Origin: Desulfobacteraceae bacterium 4572_89
GTDB lineage: Bacteria > Desulfobacterota > Desulfobacteria > Desulfobacterales > Desulfobacteraceae
Assembly (NCBI GenBank): GCA_002085465.1
Contig: NBML01000072.1
Coordinates: forward strand, 1 to 18,800
Length of the DNA: 18,800 nt
Reading direction: 5' to 3'
The notes under the pieces were generated by a model that was not told the DNA's origin, did not search any database, and worked only from the letters and a program-made list of their open reading frames with translations. Made by a program: the position numbers and the translations under genes. How positions within the stretch are numbered: the stretch's first letter is position 1; each line of letters opens with the position of its first letter. Positions 7,166 to 15,386 of the stretch are shown here, piece by piece.

Positions 7166-10077
7166 AACGGCTACACCAGCCTTTAACAAGCCTGATTGAT
7201 GAAACCCGTAAAGTCACTTTTAGCTGGGAGAAAAAAGAATTTACAGGGTTTAAGGGAGATACCCTGGCAACGGCACTCCATGCATCAGGGGTAAAAACTA
7301 TCAGCAGGAGCCTTAAATATCATCGGCCTCGCGGCCTTTACAGCCTGGATGGTGAAGGGGTTTCCACCATGGTGGAGGTGGATAAGATGCCCAACACCCG
7401 TGCAGAAACCACCCAGATTAAAAATGGAATGACAGCACTTGCCCAGAATTATACCGGATCTCTGAATTTTGACCTGAAGGGAATAAACGACAAATTGTCC
7501 TGGATGATGTCTGCCGGATTCTATTACAGGATGTTTCACAAACCGGAATTTTTATGGAAAAGGGTTATTGGGCCCATCCGTAATACCGCCGGCACTGGTA
7601 AACTTGATATGGACCATGATTATGGAAGGCAGGTTGAAGAAAGATTTCTTCACACGGATGTCTGTATTATCGGCGGTGGTCCCGCAGGAATGACAGCAGC
7701 CCTGGCCGCGGCAAAAACCGGTGCCAGTGTCATCCTGATTGAACGTAGGGGGCAACTGGGCGGCTTTTACAGTTGGCGGACCGCATTGATCAACGGCCTT
7801 GCAGCGGTAAGCCGGGGCAGGGAGTTGGAAACACAAGTACGTGCAGTCTCCAACATCCTGGTTCTTGATAACACCTTTGCCATGGGTGTCTGGGGAGAAC
7901 GTCAGGTGACTGCCTACCGGAAGGGAAAAGAAGATGAGCCGTTCTTTGAACAATACATTGAAATCATGTCAGGCAGTGTGGTTTCAGCTACAGGATGCCT
8001 TGAACGGCCTTTGGTTTTTGAACACAATGACCGTCCCGGCGTCATGCAGGCCGATTGTGCCCACCGCCTGGCCCACCAGTATGGAGTATCACCGGGCAAA
8101 AGAATTGCTTTCAGTACAGGTGACAATTTAAGCCTTGAAGCTGCCGCGGATCTGGCCAAACTAGGATTGAAGGTGGTTATGGTGGCCGATTCCAGGGAAA
8201 GCGGCCATGATCCCGAACTTTTAAAGGAGCTTGATAAACTTAACATTCCTGTGTGGAAAAACTATTCCGTATCCCGTATCTGGGGCCAAAGTACCATCAA
8301 AAAGGCACGTTTCACAGATATTAAAACCGGGGCATCAACAATAGTAGTTTGTGATACAATGGTGACCAATGCCGGTAGAACAGCAGATGTGAGACTTTTA
8401 TCAACTGCCGGAGCAAAGGTCCGCTATAATAAAAATCTTGGATATTTTGAACCGGAAACCCTGCCGGAAAATGTTTTTTTTGCAGGACGGGCCAGGGGAT
8501 TTGAAAGCGGAGTGAATATAGAGGCCTCAGGATACCATGCCGGGCTCGATGCAGCCCAGGCACTTGGGTTTGCCGTTGAAAGTTTCAGAAAAGAAAAGGT
8601 ATTGGAAAATGAAGTCCATTCTCCCTGTCTGATTGCCAGATCTTCTTATATCGGCAAGGGGTCCAAGAGTTTTGTCTGTTTTGATGAGGATGCCACATAC
8701 AAAACCCTTGTCCAGGGCGTTGAGGCTGGTATGGAGCGTCCGGACCTGGCCAAGCGGTTTGTTTCCGTGGGGCTGGGAGCGGGTCAGAGTGCGCTTCCTG
8801 GTAGTAATTTATCCCTGCTTCTTTCTGAAATCACGGGTAAATATATAGACGGTTTCAGACCCACAAAGGTAAGGCCTCCCATAGAACCCATAAGCCTGGA
8901 CACCCTGGCAGGACCCAATCATGCTATTTTCAAAGTTACGCCCCTCTACGATAACCTGATAAAAACAGGCGCGAACATGCAGCGCATGGGGATCTGGAAA
9001 CGGGTTAAATATTTTGGTGAAGACCCAAGCTGCAAAGAGGAAGTCAAAAACGTCAGAAATAATGTCGGGATTACCGATGTATCCACCCTGGGGAAATTTA
9101 GGATATTCGGACCTGATGCCAAAAAGGTGTTGGACAGGATCTACATAAATCCCATGTCCGATTTCAAGGAGGGGATGCTCAAATATGTGGTTGCATTGAA
9201 CCAGGACGGCTGTCTGCTTGACGATGGAGTTGCCTCGAAAATAGGCAAAGAGGATTATCTGTTCACCACTTCCACCGGGCATGCTGCCAAAACCATAGAG
9301 TGGTTTCGCTTTCACAGCAGATATGAAAACTGGCAGTACAACATTGTCAACCTGACGGATCAGCTTTCCGGTGTCAACATTGCCGGGCCAAACAGCCGCA
9401 AGGTACTTGAAAAACTGGTTGATATCGATCTTTCAAGGGATGCATTCCCCCACAACGGTATTCAAAAGGCCAGTATCCTTGGTGTTGAGGCCTGGTTGAT
9501 GCGGGTGGGATTTGTTGGCGAACTGGCCTATGAAATTCATCTGCCGGCATCAGCAGCCTCATCCCTATGGGACGTATTGATGGAGGCGGGCCGGGAATTT
9601 AATATAAAACCCTTTGGTCAGGAAGCCCAGTTTATATTGAGACTGGAAAAGGCACATGTGATTATCGGCCAGGAAACCGAGGCACGGGTAAACCTCCTGG
9701 ATGTGGGAATGGGATTTGCGTGGGCAGGGAAAGACATAGGGAGCAGGAAAGTAGGCGCCTATGCCCTTGAAGTTGCTGAAACCCAGTCCAAAAGATTGAA
9801 ACTGGTGGGTTTTACAGTTGATGATCCCGAAGAATTTCCCATGGACGGTGCCGTCATTGTCCGGGGAGACAATGATGTGATAGGTAATATCTGTTCGTGT
9901 CGGTACAGCCAGGCATTGGAAAAACCCTTTGGTATGGCCCTGGTGGATGAATCTTTATCCGGCAAAGGATCTAAATTGGAATTTTTTCAAGATGGTATGA
10001 ACATCAAAGACCGAATAAGGGCCACGGTCTGTGACACCCCTTTTTACGATCCCAGAGGATTAAAACTCAAAGCCTAA
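7162..10077 (+). CDS. soxA: Sarcosine oxidase alpha subunit
   Basis: A 971-residue alpha subunit of family-typical length. Residues 1-85 form the ferredoxin-like N-terminal domain (FKGDTLATALHASGVKTISR, LKYHRPRGLY) without cluster cysteines, so it should carry no 2Fe-2S centre. VCIIGGGPAGMTAALAAAK (167-185) begins a NAD(P)/FAD-type Rossmann domain that binds NAD in known enzymes. A linker with GFRPTKVRPPIEPISLDTLAG leads into a GcvT-like folate-binding domain (about 590-965) with IKPFGQEAQFILRLEKAHVI and NLLDVGMGFAW. It transfers the one-carbon unit from oxidised sarcosine to tetrahydrofolate. GAGAGAAGAA upstream serves as ribosome binding site within the overlap with soxD. Confidence 0.93.
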   Translation: MKRLHQPLTSLIDETRKVTFSWEKKEFTGFKGDTLATALHASGVKTISRSLKYHRPRGLYSLDGEGVSTMVEVDKMPNTRAETTQIKNGMTALAQNYTGSLNFDLKGINDKLSWMMSAGFYYRMFHKPEFLWKRVIGPIRNTAGTGKLDMDHDYGRQVEERFLHTDVCIIGGGPAGMTAALAAAKTGASVILIERRGQLGGFYSWRTALINGLAAVSRGRELETQVRAVSNILVLDNTFAMGVWGERQVTAYRKGKEDEPFFEQYIEIMSGSVVSATGCLERPLVFEHNDRPGVMQADCAHRLAHQYGVSPGKRIAFSTGDNLSLEAAADLAKLGLKVVMVADSRESGHDPELLKELDKLNIPVWKNYSVSRIWGQSTIKKARFTDIKTGASTIVVCDTMVTNAGRTADVRLLSTAGAKVRYNKNLGYFEPETLPENVFFAGRARGFESGVNIEASGYHAGLDAAQALGFAVESFRKEKVLENEVHSPCLIARSSYIGKGSKSFVCFDEDATYKTLVQGVEAGMERPDLAKRFVSVGLGAGQSALPGSNLSLLLSEITGKYIDGFRPTKVRPPIEPISLDTLAGPNHAIFKVTPLYDNLIKTGANMQRMGIWKRVKYFGEDPSCKEEVKNVRNNVGITDVSTLGKFRIFGPDAKKVLDRIYINPMSDFKEGMLKYVVALNQDGCLLDDGVASKIGKEDYLFTTSTGHAAKTIEWFRFHSRYENWQYNIVNLTDQLSGVNIAGPNSRKVLEKLVDIDLSRDAFPHNGIQKASILGVEAWLMRVGFVGELAYEIHLPASAASSLWDVLMEAGREFNIKPFGQEAQFILRLEKAHVIIGQETEARVNLLDVGMGFAWAGKDIGSRKVGAYALEVAETQSKRLKLVGFTVDDPEEFPMDGAVIVRGDNDVIGNICSCRYSQALEKPFGMALVDESLSGKGSKLEFFQDGMNIKDRIRATVCDTPFYDPRGLKLKA

Positions 10078-10092
10078 GGAGAGATAACCAAA

Positions 10093-10722
10093 ATGAATGC
10101 CTTAAAACGCGTTTTACCTTCAAGTCTGCCGGCAGAAATCGCTGAAATGGAAGAGCGGAACAACTATTCCATCGTTTTGAAATATAAAAATGAAATGGAA
10201 AATTCACCCTGGATTGTTGATCTTTCCCATTGCGTTAAACTGGATTTTCAATGCAATGGAAACCCTGAAACCCAGGCCATGGGAATGGATCTTCCTAAAA
10301 AAGCAGGCAGGGCCGTCTGTTCTGGTGAGTGGCTGGTTAGTGCCTTGGGCCCATCTCAGTTCAGCTTCATCCACATCCTTGGCAAAATGGTTGAACTGCC
10401 AGAAGATCATCGTTTCACAGATATAACGGATGGCCGGTGTCTGTTTGCCATGGGCGGGAACGGTGCCGACCGGCTCATGGGAAAAATTACCCGGATGAAT
10501 TTTTCCGATTCAACACTTGAGCTGCCATGTGTCCTTCAGGGGCCAATGCTCCATACCTTTGGCCAGCTTTATATTCTGGAAAAAGCGGGGCAAAAGATTT
10601 TTCTGCTCAGCCTTGGCAGGGGATATGCCCGAAGTGTCATCCATGCTGTGCTGGATATAGGTGCCCCATACGGCCTTACGCCGTCCGGTCTAGACCGGTT
10701 TACCCAAGCGGTTACAAAATAA
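10093..10722 (+). CDS. soxG: Sarcosine oxidase gamma subunit
   Basis: A 209-residue protein in the gamma position of the soxBDAG operon, 15 nt after soxA, with a clear AAGGAGAG binding site. Gamma subunits have a GcvT-like two-lobed fold and a structural role in the complex. Sequence conservation is low across the family; family-like stretches include WLVSALGPSQFSF and the C-terminal LGRGYARSVIHAVLDIGAPYG. Called mainly from context, length and these weak matches. It ends 14 nt before the stop of a convergent pseudogene. Confidence 0.82.
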   Translation: MNALKRVLPSSLPAEIAEMEERNNYSIVLKYKNEMENSPWIVDLSHCVKLDFQCNGNPETQAMGMDLPKKAGRAVCSGEWLVSALGPSQFSFIHILGKMVELPEDHRFTDITDGRCLFAMGGNGADRLMGKITRMNFSDSTLELPCVLQGPMLHTFGQLYILEKAGQKIFLLSLGRGYARSVIHAVLDIGAPYGLTPSGLDRFTQAVTK

Positions 10723-10735
10723 GGATGTGAAGGAT

Positions 10736-11737
10736 TTATCGGGATAATGGAACAGTTAATAAAGAATTCCCGGTTTTTTTACCCTGTTTTAGAGAAAGCC
10801 TGATAAAGCCGGGGATATCGCTATCTTTGTCAAATCTTAAATTGATCATGGCCCGGGTCATGGCCACATAGATGAGGTTGAATTCATCAGGGTCAACCCC
10901 TGCAGGATCAATAATATTTTCCTCCTTTACCAGGGGATGAAAATCATCCATGAGAAGGACATTGGACCATTCAAGGCCCTTTGATTTATGGGCTGTGGTA
11001 AGAAGAATCCCGGCATCTGTTTCGTGTACAGATTGTTCCATTATACTGTCCACATGTCCGGGAATCTTGAAACTATATTTTTCAATTATTTTACAGAGAC
11101 TGGAAAGTTCAAAATCCTCCACTGTCCTGGCATAGGATTTTAAACCCTGGAAGGAACCAAACCTCTTGATATAGGGATCATTTATCCTGGACGAATCATT
11201 TTTGTACAGATAATAGACGTCTTTGAGGATGTTCAGCCTATAGCTTCCCGCTCCTCCCACAAATCCAATTTTATGGTTTTTGTATAATTGCACGGCCTTG
11301 TCAAAGAGTGTGGCATTGGCCCTTGCTATAATTGTATGAAACTCAGGCTCCCCTGAAACTATAAATCTGCTGATGGCCGTCGCCCACCAGGATTATGGAA
11401 CAGGGGTTGGGGTTTTGATCTGTTCGGGTCTGGGCAAAGACAATGGCAGCAGTTACTGGATTGATGCCCTGGGCCTCATCCAGGAGAATGCAGTCATAGT
11501 GAAGGCCAGGGAATGGGTGGTTCTGGCTGTTACATTGCCAGGGAACTTCCGGGCTGCTTCCAATTGTACGCTTTTGTTAAAGGCAATGTATAAAAATCGT
11601 ATCTTGGGACGTCTTTTGGTATACTCTACCAGGGTGGTGGTTTTGCCGGTACCGGCAAAGGCCATGATTTTAAGTATTTTGCCCGGCAAAAGATCACAAT
11701 TGATAATCTCTTCTTGTTCATTTGTAATTTGAATCAT
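10736..11737 (-). pseudogene. UvrD/Rep-type (FBH1-like) superfamily 1 helicase, decayed by two internal deletions
   Basis: Three collinear pieces in different frames keep SF1 helicase motifs in the right order. Piece A (from 11737) has a Q-motif-like start (ITNEQEEII) and Walker A FAGTGKTTTLVEYTKRR, running to THSLAF. Piece B (about 11501-11343) has motif II LLDEAQGINPVTAAIV and motif III LVGDGHQQIYSFRGA. Piece C (about 11344-10736) has EFHTIIARANATLFDKAV, motif V HKSKGLEW and motif VI LIYVAMTRAM. Between A and B the usual 100 or so residues before the DEAQ box are missing. Between B and C the motif IV region (SFRFG-type) is missing. Both losses shift the frame, so no full helicase can be made. 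Related bacterial enzymes have roughly 450-550 residues; sizes of the losses are estimates from family memory. Confidence 0.85.
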
Positions 11738-11744
11738 TTTTTAT

Positions 11745-11835
11745 ATGAAAGTAGTAAAATTTGGGTTGTGAGTATTGAGATTGGAATATTGCAATTTTTT
11801 CTCATAACTCATATCTCAATACTCATAACTTTCAT
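11745..11835. repeat. Composite inverted repeat (MITE-like or hairpin element) between nfsA and helicase remnant
   Basis: TTGTGAGTATTGAGAT (11766-11781) pairs with ATCTCAATACTCATAA (11813-11828), 16 bp with one G-T mismatch (wobble in RNA). Outside it ATGAAAGT (11745-11752) pairs with ACTTTCAT (11828-11835). The right half has a direct repeat CTCATAACT (11801-11809 and 11822-11830). It may be a transcription terminator for the nitroreductase gene or a small dispersed palindromic element. No target duplication was identified. Confidence 0.5.
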
Positions 11836-11877
11836 TTTTCGTTGTTCGTTTAAGCTTTGGGGAACAGAGTGTGGCAC

Positions 11878-12672
11878 TTATTTCAGGAAAAAACCTTTTT
11901 TTTCAAGAAAAGATTTCATCTGGGGTCGGATTACCTTGCCCATAAAGGCCGCCATCTGACTGCTCCATGTCTGGTCCTTGAGGTTGCTGTCCCTGGTTTG
12001 ATAATATTCTTGAATGGTCTTGTCATAAATGTCCAGGTGCTCTTCTGGAGTCAGTACCGGGCCAGGGGATAAATCTTCTGCCCTGGCCGGGTTATCAAAG
12101 GTTTCTTCTTTCATTACCAGGGCTTGAGGTAACCGAGGCTTGGTGTCCGGGGTCTGATCAGGATAGCCCAGACACATGCCAAACACCGGGTAGGCATGAT
12201 CCGGGATATTCAACAGGTCACTTACCCTGGCCGGATCATTTCTGATACCTCCAATGAATACCCCGCCCAGTCCCAGGGATTCCGCAGCAACCATCAGGTT
12301 CTGAGCTACCAGGGCCGTGTCCACTGTTCCCACCACAAATTGTTCGGCCCATCCGGTTTCTGGTTTTATTTTGTGGAGCCTGCAGGCAGCTTTAAGCCGG
12401 GTCAGGTCGGCACAGAAAACAAGGAAGATTGGTGCCTTTTCAACCCATGGCTGAGGGCCTGCCAGGTCTGCAATCTCTTTTCTGGTTTCCCTATCCTTTA
12501 CCCGGATAATTGTATAGGCCTGGACATGGTGGGAGGTGGAAGCACACTGTGCAGCCATGACAATGGCCTGGAATTTAGATTCTTCAAGGGGTTTGTCCCT
12601 GAACTGGCGGACAGACCTGTGGGATGATAAAATATCCAGAATTGGATTTTTGATTTCTTCAGTTTGTATCAC
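11878..12672 (-). CDS. nfsA: NfsA-type oxygen-insensitive nitroreductase (FMN, NADPH)
   Basis: A 264-residue flavin reductase close to E. coli NfsA over its whole length. SHRSVRQFRDKPLEE (residues 16-30) and ASTSHHVQAYTIIRV form the FMN-binding region. VDTALVAQNLMVAAESLGLG and GVFIGGIRND are family-specific, and YPVFGMCLGYPDQTPDTKPR closes the flavin site. The tail has EYYQTRDSNLKDQTW, matching the NADPH-binding tail of NfsA. Such enzymes reduce nitro compounds, quinones or other electrophiles by two electrons. The start is GTG at 12672 with GGAGG 10-11 nt upstream. That GTG overlaps the stop of a 23-codon ORF by GTGA, so translation is probably coupled. Confidence 0.9.
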   Translation of the reverse strand: MIQTEEIKNPILDILSSHRSVRQFRDKPLEESKFQAIVMAAQCASTSHHVQAYTIIRVKDRETRKEIADLAGPQPWVEKAPIFLVFCADLTRLKAACRLHKIKPETGWAEQFVVGTVDTALVAQNLMVAAESLGLGGVFIGGIRNDPARVSDLLNIPDHAYPVFGMCLGYPDQTPDTKPRLPQALVMKEETFDNPARAEDLSPGPVLTPEEHLDIYDKTIQEYYQTRDSNLKDQTWSSQMAAFMGKVIRPQMKSFLEKKGFFLK

Positions 12673-12740
12673 GGTTTCTCTGCCTCCAGTATATTATCCC
12701 CAAGTTTTTTGTCATCCCCAAAAATATGATCCAAAGACAT
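12669..12740 (-). CDS. Small upstream ORF, translationally coupled to the nitroreductase
   Basis: A 23-residue ORF (MSLDHIFGDDKKLG then DNILEAEKP) with a better ribosome binding site (AAAGGAGA, 7-8 nt before ATG) than the gene that follows. Its TGA overlaps the GTG start of nfsA. A promoter sits 40-70 nt upstream. It could be a leader peptide, a cryptic remnant, or chance; no known family. Confidence 0.4.
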   Translation of the reverse strand: MSLDHIFGDDKKLGDNILEAEKP

Positions 12741-12781
12741 AGGTATCTCCTTTAAGTGGTGATTAAGATCAGAGTATAGGA

Positions 12782-12810
12782 AAAATACCAGGTTCCAGGG
12801 TTAATTTCAA
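12782..12810 (-). promoter_or_regulatory. sigma70-like promoter for the small ORF-nfsA unit
   Basis: On the minus strand TTGAAA (12805-12810), a 17-nt spacer and TATTTT (12782-12787). It would give a leader of about 35 nt before the ATG at 12740, in line with that small ORF being the first cistron. Confidence 0.45.
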
Positions 12811-12993
12811 GAAAACTGTCTGTTTATTAAATTTCGGGTAAATATCAGGTAAATACAGGGTTATATCTTGGCTTGTATGATAATTTAATAGTATAGGAAT
12901 TTGCCGTTCGATATTAGGCTAACAGCCAATAGCTATAATCTTGGACCATAGAGCGCTGACTTTAATTGAAGAAGCATAAAATAATAATAAAGC

Positions 12994-13021
12994 TTGACTT
13001 CCATTGGCATTCCTGTATTAT
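12994..13021 (+). promoter_or_regulatory. sigma70-like promoter of the cold-shock gene
   Basis: TTGACT (12994-12999), 16-nt spacer, TATTAT (13016-13021). Transcription starting near 13028 would give a 5' leader of about 124 nt before the cold-shock ORF. Long leaders that refold with temperature are common for cspA-family mRNAs, so the distance supports the assignment. Confidence 0.55.
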
Positions 13022-13151
13022 TCATCAAATTCGCGCTGTTGAAGCGCTTCGGTTTCATCCCAAGGAGTATATCCCCGACAAAAGGAGTGGCATTACCCCC
13101 CAAAGTAGAAACTGGTATTATTTTTATTTTTTATTACAGGAGACTGCCAAT

Positions 13152-13352
13152 ATGGCTACCGGTATCGTAAAATGGTTTAACGACTCAAAAGGTTTTGGAT
13201 TTATCGAGCAGGAAAACGGAAAAGATGTATTTGTACATCACAGCGGCATTAATTCAACAGGTTTTAAATCCCTGAATGAAGGAGACCGTGTTTCATTTGA
13301 CATTGAAGAAGGCCAGAAGGGCCCTGCAGCAACAAATGTAACAACTCTCTAA
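13152..13352 (+). CDS. Cold-shock domain protein (CspA family)
   Basis: A 66-residue single CSD protein, a standard length. RNP1 is KGFGFIE (residues 13-19) and RNP2 is DVFVHH (25-30); the conserved Trp8 and aromatic residues for stacking on single-stranded nucleic acid are present. It acts as an RNA chaperone in the cytoplasm. The ATG at 13152 follows CAGGAGA at a normal spacing and matches the family N-terminus [10 protein letters not shown]. The frame stays open further upstream, but those residues have no family likeness and come from the mRNA leader. The gene has its own promoter and a strong terminator, so it is probably monocistronic. Confidence 0.95.
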   Translation: MATGIVKWFNDSKGFGFIEQENGKDVFVHHSGINSTGFKSLNEGDRVSFDIEEGQKGPAATNVTTL

Positions 13353-13422
13353 GTTAACCATTTTTTTGGTTTAAAAAAGTCATCCTAATTGTATAAATTA
13401 GCGACTTGAACTTGAAAAAAAT

Positions 13423-13460
13423 AAAGACCCTGGGCAAAATTTTGTTCAGGGTCTTTTTTT
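13423..13460 (+). terminator. Rho-independent terminator of the cold-shock gene
   Basis: AAAGACCCTG (13423-13432) pairs perfectly with CAGGGTCTTT (13447-13456), with further G-U and A-U pairs possible inside. A T-run continues to 13460. It separates the cold-shock gene from the cysteine desulfidase-like gene. Confidence 0.88.
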
Positions 13461-13513
13461 ATGGCGATTCAGAAGAAAATAAAGGGAACTGAATTTTAGA
13501 TCAGGACATGCAA

Positions 13514-14771
13514 ATGAAGTTTGATAAGAAAAGTATTGATAAAGTGATTGGCATTCTGAAAGAGGAAGTGGTCCCGGCAGAAGGATGTACAGAACCCATT
13601 GCCATTGCCTATGTGGCGGCCAGGGCCAGGCAGGTCCTGGGAAAAATTCCGGACCGGATGGAGGTCTTTGTTTCAGGAAATATGATTAAAAATGTTAAAA
13701 GTGTTGTTGTCCCCAACAGCGGAGGCCTTGTGGGCATTGAAGTATCCGCTGCCATGGGAGCCCTGGCCGGAGATCCTGACAAGGAACTGCTGGTCATCAG
13801 TTCTGTATCTCCCAAAGCCATGGAAGGGGTTAAAGAGTTTTTAAAAAAAAATCTTGTGGATGTGGTCCATGAAAAAACTGACATTAAGCTATATGCAAAA
13901 ATTCTGCTGTTCAGCGGCGAGGAATCAGCCAGCGTTGAGGTCAGGTATACACATACCAATATCACAAAGGTGGAAAAAAATGGGAAAATAATTTTGGATC
14001 GGGCCTGCAAGGACACTGTATTTAGTTCTCCCCTGAAAGACCGCGAAATCCTTTCCATTGAATTTATCTATGAGTTAGCTGGACAAATCGATCTGGATCT
14101 TATACGGCCCATGTTTCAACAGGTTGTGGATATGAATACCAGGATTGCCAAAGAGGGCCTTGAAGGTAACTATGGGGTTAATCTTGGAAAATGTATTAAA
14201 GATAACTGCAGCAGGCAGTGATGCCCGCATGAGCGGATGCCCTCTGCCAGTGATGACTACCTCTGGTTCAGGAAACCAGGGCATGGCAGCATCCCTTCCC
14301 ATTATCGCTTTTTGCCGGGACAGGGACCTGGGTGAGGATGAATTGATCAGGGGCCTTTTTATATCTCATCTGTCAACCATACATATAAAAACCCAGATCG
14401 GCCGTCTCTCTGCCTTTTGCGGAGTTGTCTGTGCATCGGCTGCTGTGAGCGGGGCCCTGACTTTTCTAATGGGCGGGGATTACAGGGTAATTGGATCATC
14501 CATTACCAATACCCTGGGCAATATTGCAGGAGTAATCTGTGACGGGGCCAAGGCCTCCTGTTCCATGAAGACAGCAACAGGAATCTATTCAGCTTTTGAT
14601 GCCATGGCATTATCCTTTAACAGTAAATCCCTGGATTCCGGGGACGGCATTGTTGGTGAAGATGTGGAAGCCACTATCCGGAATATAGGGGAGCTTGCCC
14701 AGTCCGGCATGCAGCAGACCGATGATGTTATTTTAAAAATCATGACACAAAAAAAGAGTTATAAAGACTGA
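13514..14771 (+). pseudogene. cyuA: Cysteine desulfidase/UPF0597 (CyuA/YhaM) family protein, split by a frameshift
   Basis: The family consists of L-cysteine desulfidases and related serine-dehydratase-like proteins with an Fe-S cluster; they release sulfide, ammonia and pyruvate. The first frame has the N-terminal VVPAEGCTEPIAIAYVAARA with its conserved Cys, then VPNSGGLVGIEVSAAMGALA, and runs to NYGVNLGKCIKD before stopping at 14221. The rest reads on in another frame: ITAAGSDARMSGCPLPVM, TSGSGNQGMAASLP, TNTLGNIAGVICDGAKASCS, to 14771. The switch lies near 14193-14200 and fits loss of 2 nt (for example GATATAACT to GATAACT) or gain of 1 nt. No slippery heptamer or stimulatory hairpin was spotted, so programmed frameshifting looks unlikely. 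The start at 13514 is preferred over ATG 13508 because AGGA (13503-13506) is 7 nt upstream of it. Joined length, about 418, suits the family. Confidence 0.85.
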
Positions 14772-14810
14772 TAAAAATCAGTACTCCTGTAAATTCCATC
14801 TGTGCATTGA

Positions 14811-14838
14811 GCCTTCGGCGTTTAGGTGTTGCCCTAAA
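14811..14838. repeat. Tandem small hairpins between convergent cyuA-like and rrf2 genes
   Basis: GCC-TTC-GGC (14811-14819) is followed by TTTAGG-TGTTGC-CCTAAA (14821-14838). They lie between two converging genes, where bidirectional terminators are expected, but no long T-tract follows in either direction. The remaining intergenic sequence shows nothing further. Confidence 0.35.
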
Positions 14839-14902
14839 AAGGATGTTGAGCTATTTTATCAAAAATCTAACCGATTATGGCTAAAGGCGCACAGGTAGAA
14901 AC

Positions 14903-15364
14903 TTATGAAATTATTTGATTTGCCGCGCATGGGGGTATTGTTTTCGCATTGGCCATGTTTAAAAGCTGTTCAACCGTGATATTGTCAAGGCAGTCAAACA
15001 TGGCATTGGATGCCTCAATCCAGACCCACCTGGAGAGACATTCCCCGGCTTTGTTGCAGACCTTGCATGAACTTTTCTGATCTTCAGCGCAATCGGTAAT
15101 CTTGGTCTGTCCTTCCAATGTCCGTACGATCATGCCAATGGTAATCTCGCCTGGAGGTATGGCAAGCATATGCCCCCCGGATGCTCCTCTCTGGCTTTTG
15201 ATCAGGCCGGCTTTTTTTAATTTAACAGTCAATTGTTCCAGGTATTTCAGGGATATGTTCTGGCGCTTTGATACATCACCCAGGGGAACAGGTTTTTTTG
15301 AGCCGTAAACACCCAGATCAAGAATTAATCTTGTGCCATACCGGCTTTTTGTGGTGAGCCTCAT
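14903..15364 (-). CDS. rrf2: Rrf2-family transcriptional regulator
   Basis: A 153-residue Rrf2 protein. The N-terminus MRLTTKSRYGTRLILDL starts a winged HTH; LKYLEQLTVKLKKAGLIKSQRGASGG (about 39-64) holds the recognition and wing elements typical of IscR/Rrf2. Cys92, Cys100, Cys103 and Cys109 fit an Fe-S cluster-binding loop, so the protein may sense redox or cluster status. It is the last gene after hmcF, 22 nt away on the same strand. The family was named from the rrf2 gene at the end of the hmc operon of Desulfovibrio vulgaris, so order and identity agree. Rrf1, the response regulator gene also found there, is absent at this position. The start ATG at 15364 has AAGGTG about 10 nt upstream. 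Confidence 0.9.
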   Translation of the reverse strand: MRLTTKSRYGTRLILDLGVYGSKKPVPLGDVSKRQNISLKYLEQLTVKLKKAGLIKSQRGASGGHMLAIPPGEITIGMIVRTLEGQTKITDCAEDQKSSCKVCNKAGECLSRWVWIEASNAMFDCLDNITVEQLLNMANAKTIPPCAANQIIS

Positions 15365-15386
15365 TTTGAATACGCACCTTTTGTGT

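Larger units (their letters stand above)
12741..13151. other. Divergent intergenic region with nfsA and csp promoters and the csp leader
   Basis: About 410 bp without a supported gene. The left part holds the minus-strand promoter of the nfsA unit. The central AT-rich part (12811-12990) has near-repeats GGTAAATA (12837-12844 and 12849-12856) and nothing else I can name. The right part holds the csp promoter and a leader of about 120 nt with the perfect palindrome GAAGCGCTTC (13041-13050) and AAGGAG-like sites at about 13062 and 13083 that precede no ORF. Confidence 0.6.

Noticed and set aside
12966..13352. A 128-residue version of the cold-shock protein
   Set aside because: The extra N-terminal 62 residues overlap the promoter and leader, have no family likeness, and the ATG at 13152 has a proper ribosome binding site.
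14145..14771. A separate gene starting at ATG 14145
   Set aside because: Its first residues are a shadow of the upstream frame and the true family match begins only at ITAAGSDARM; it is the second half of one split gene.
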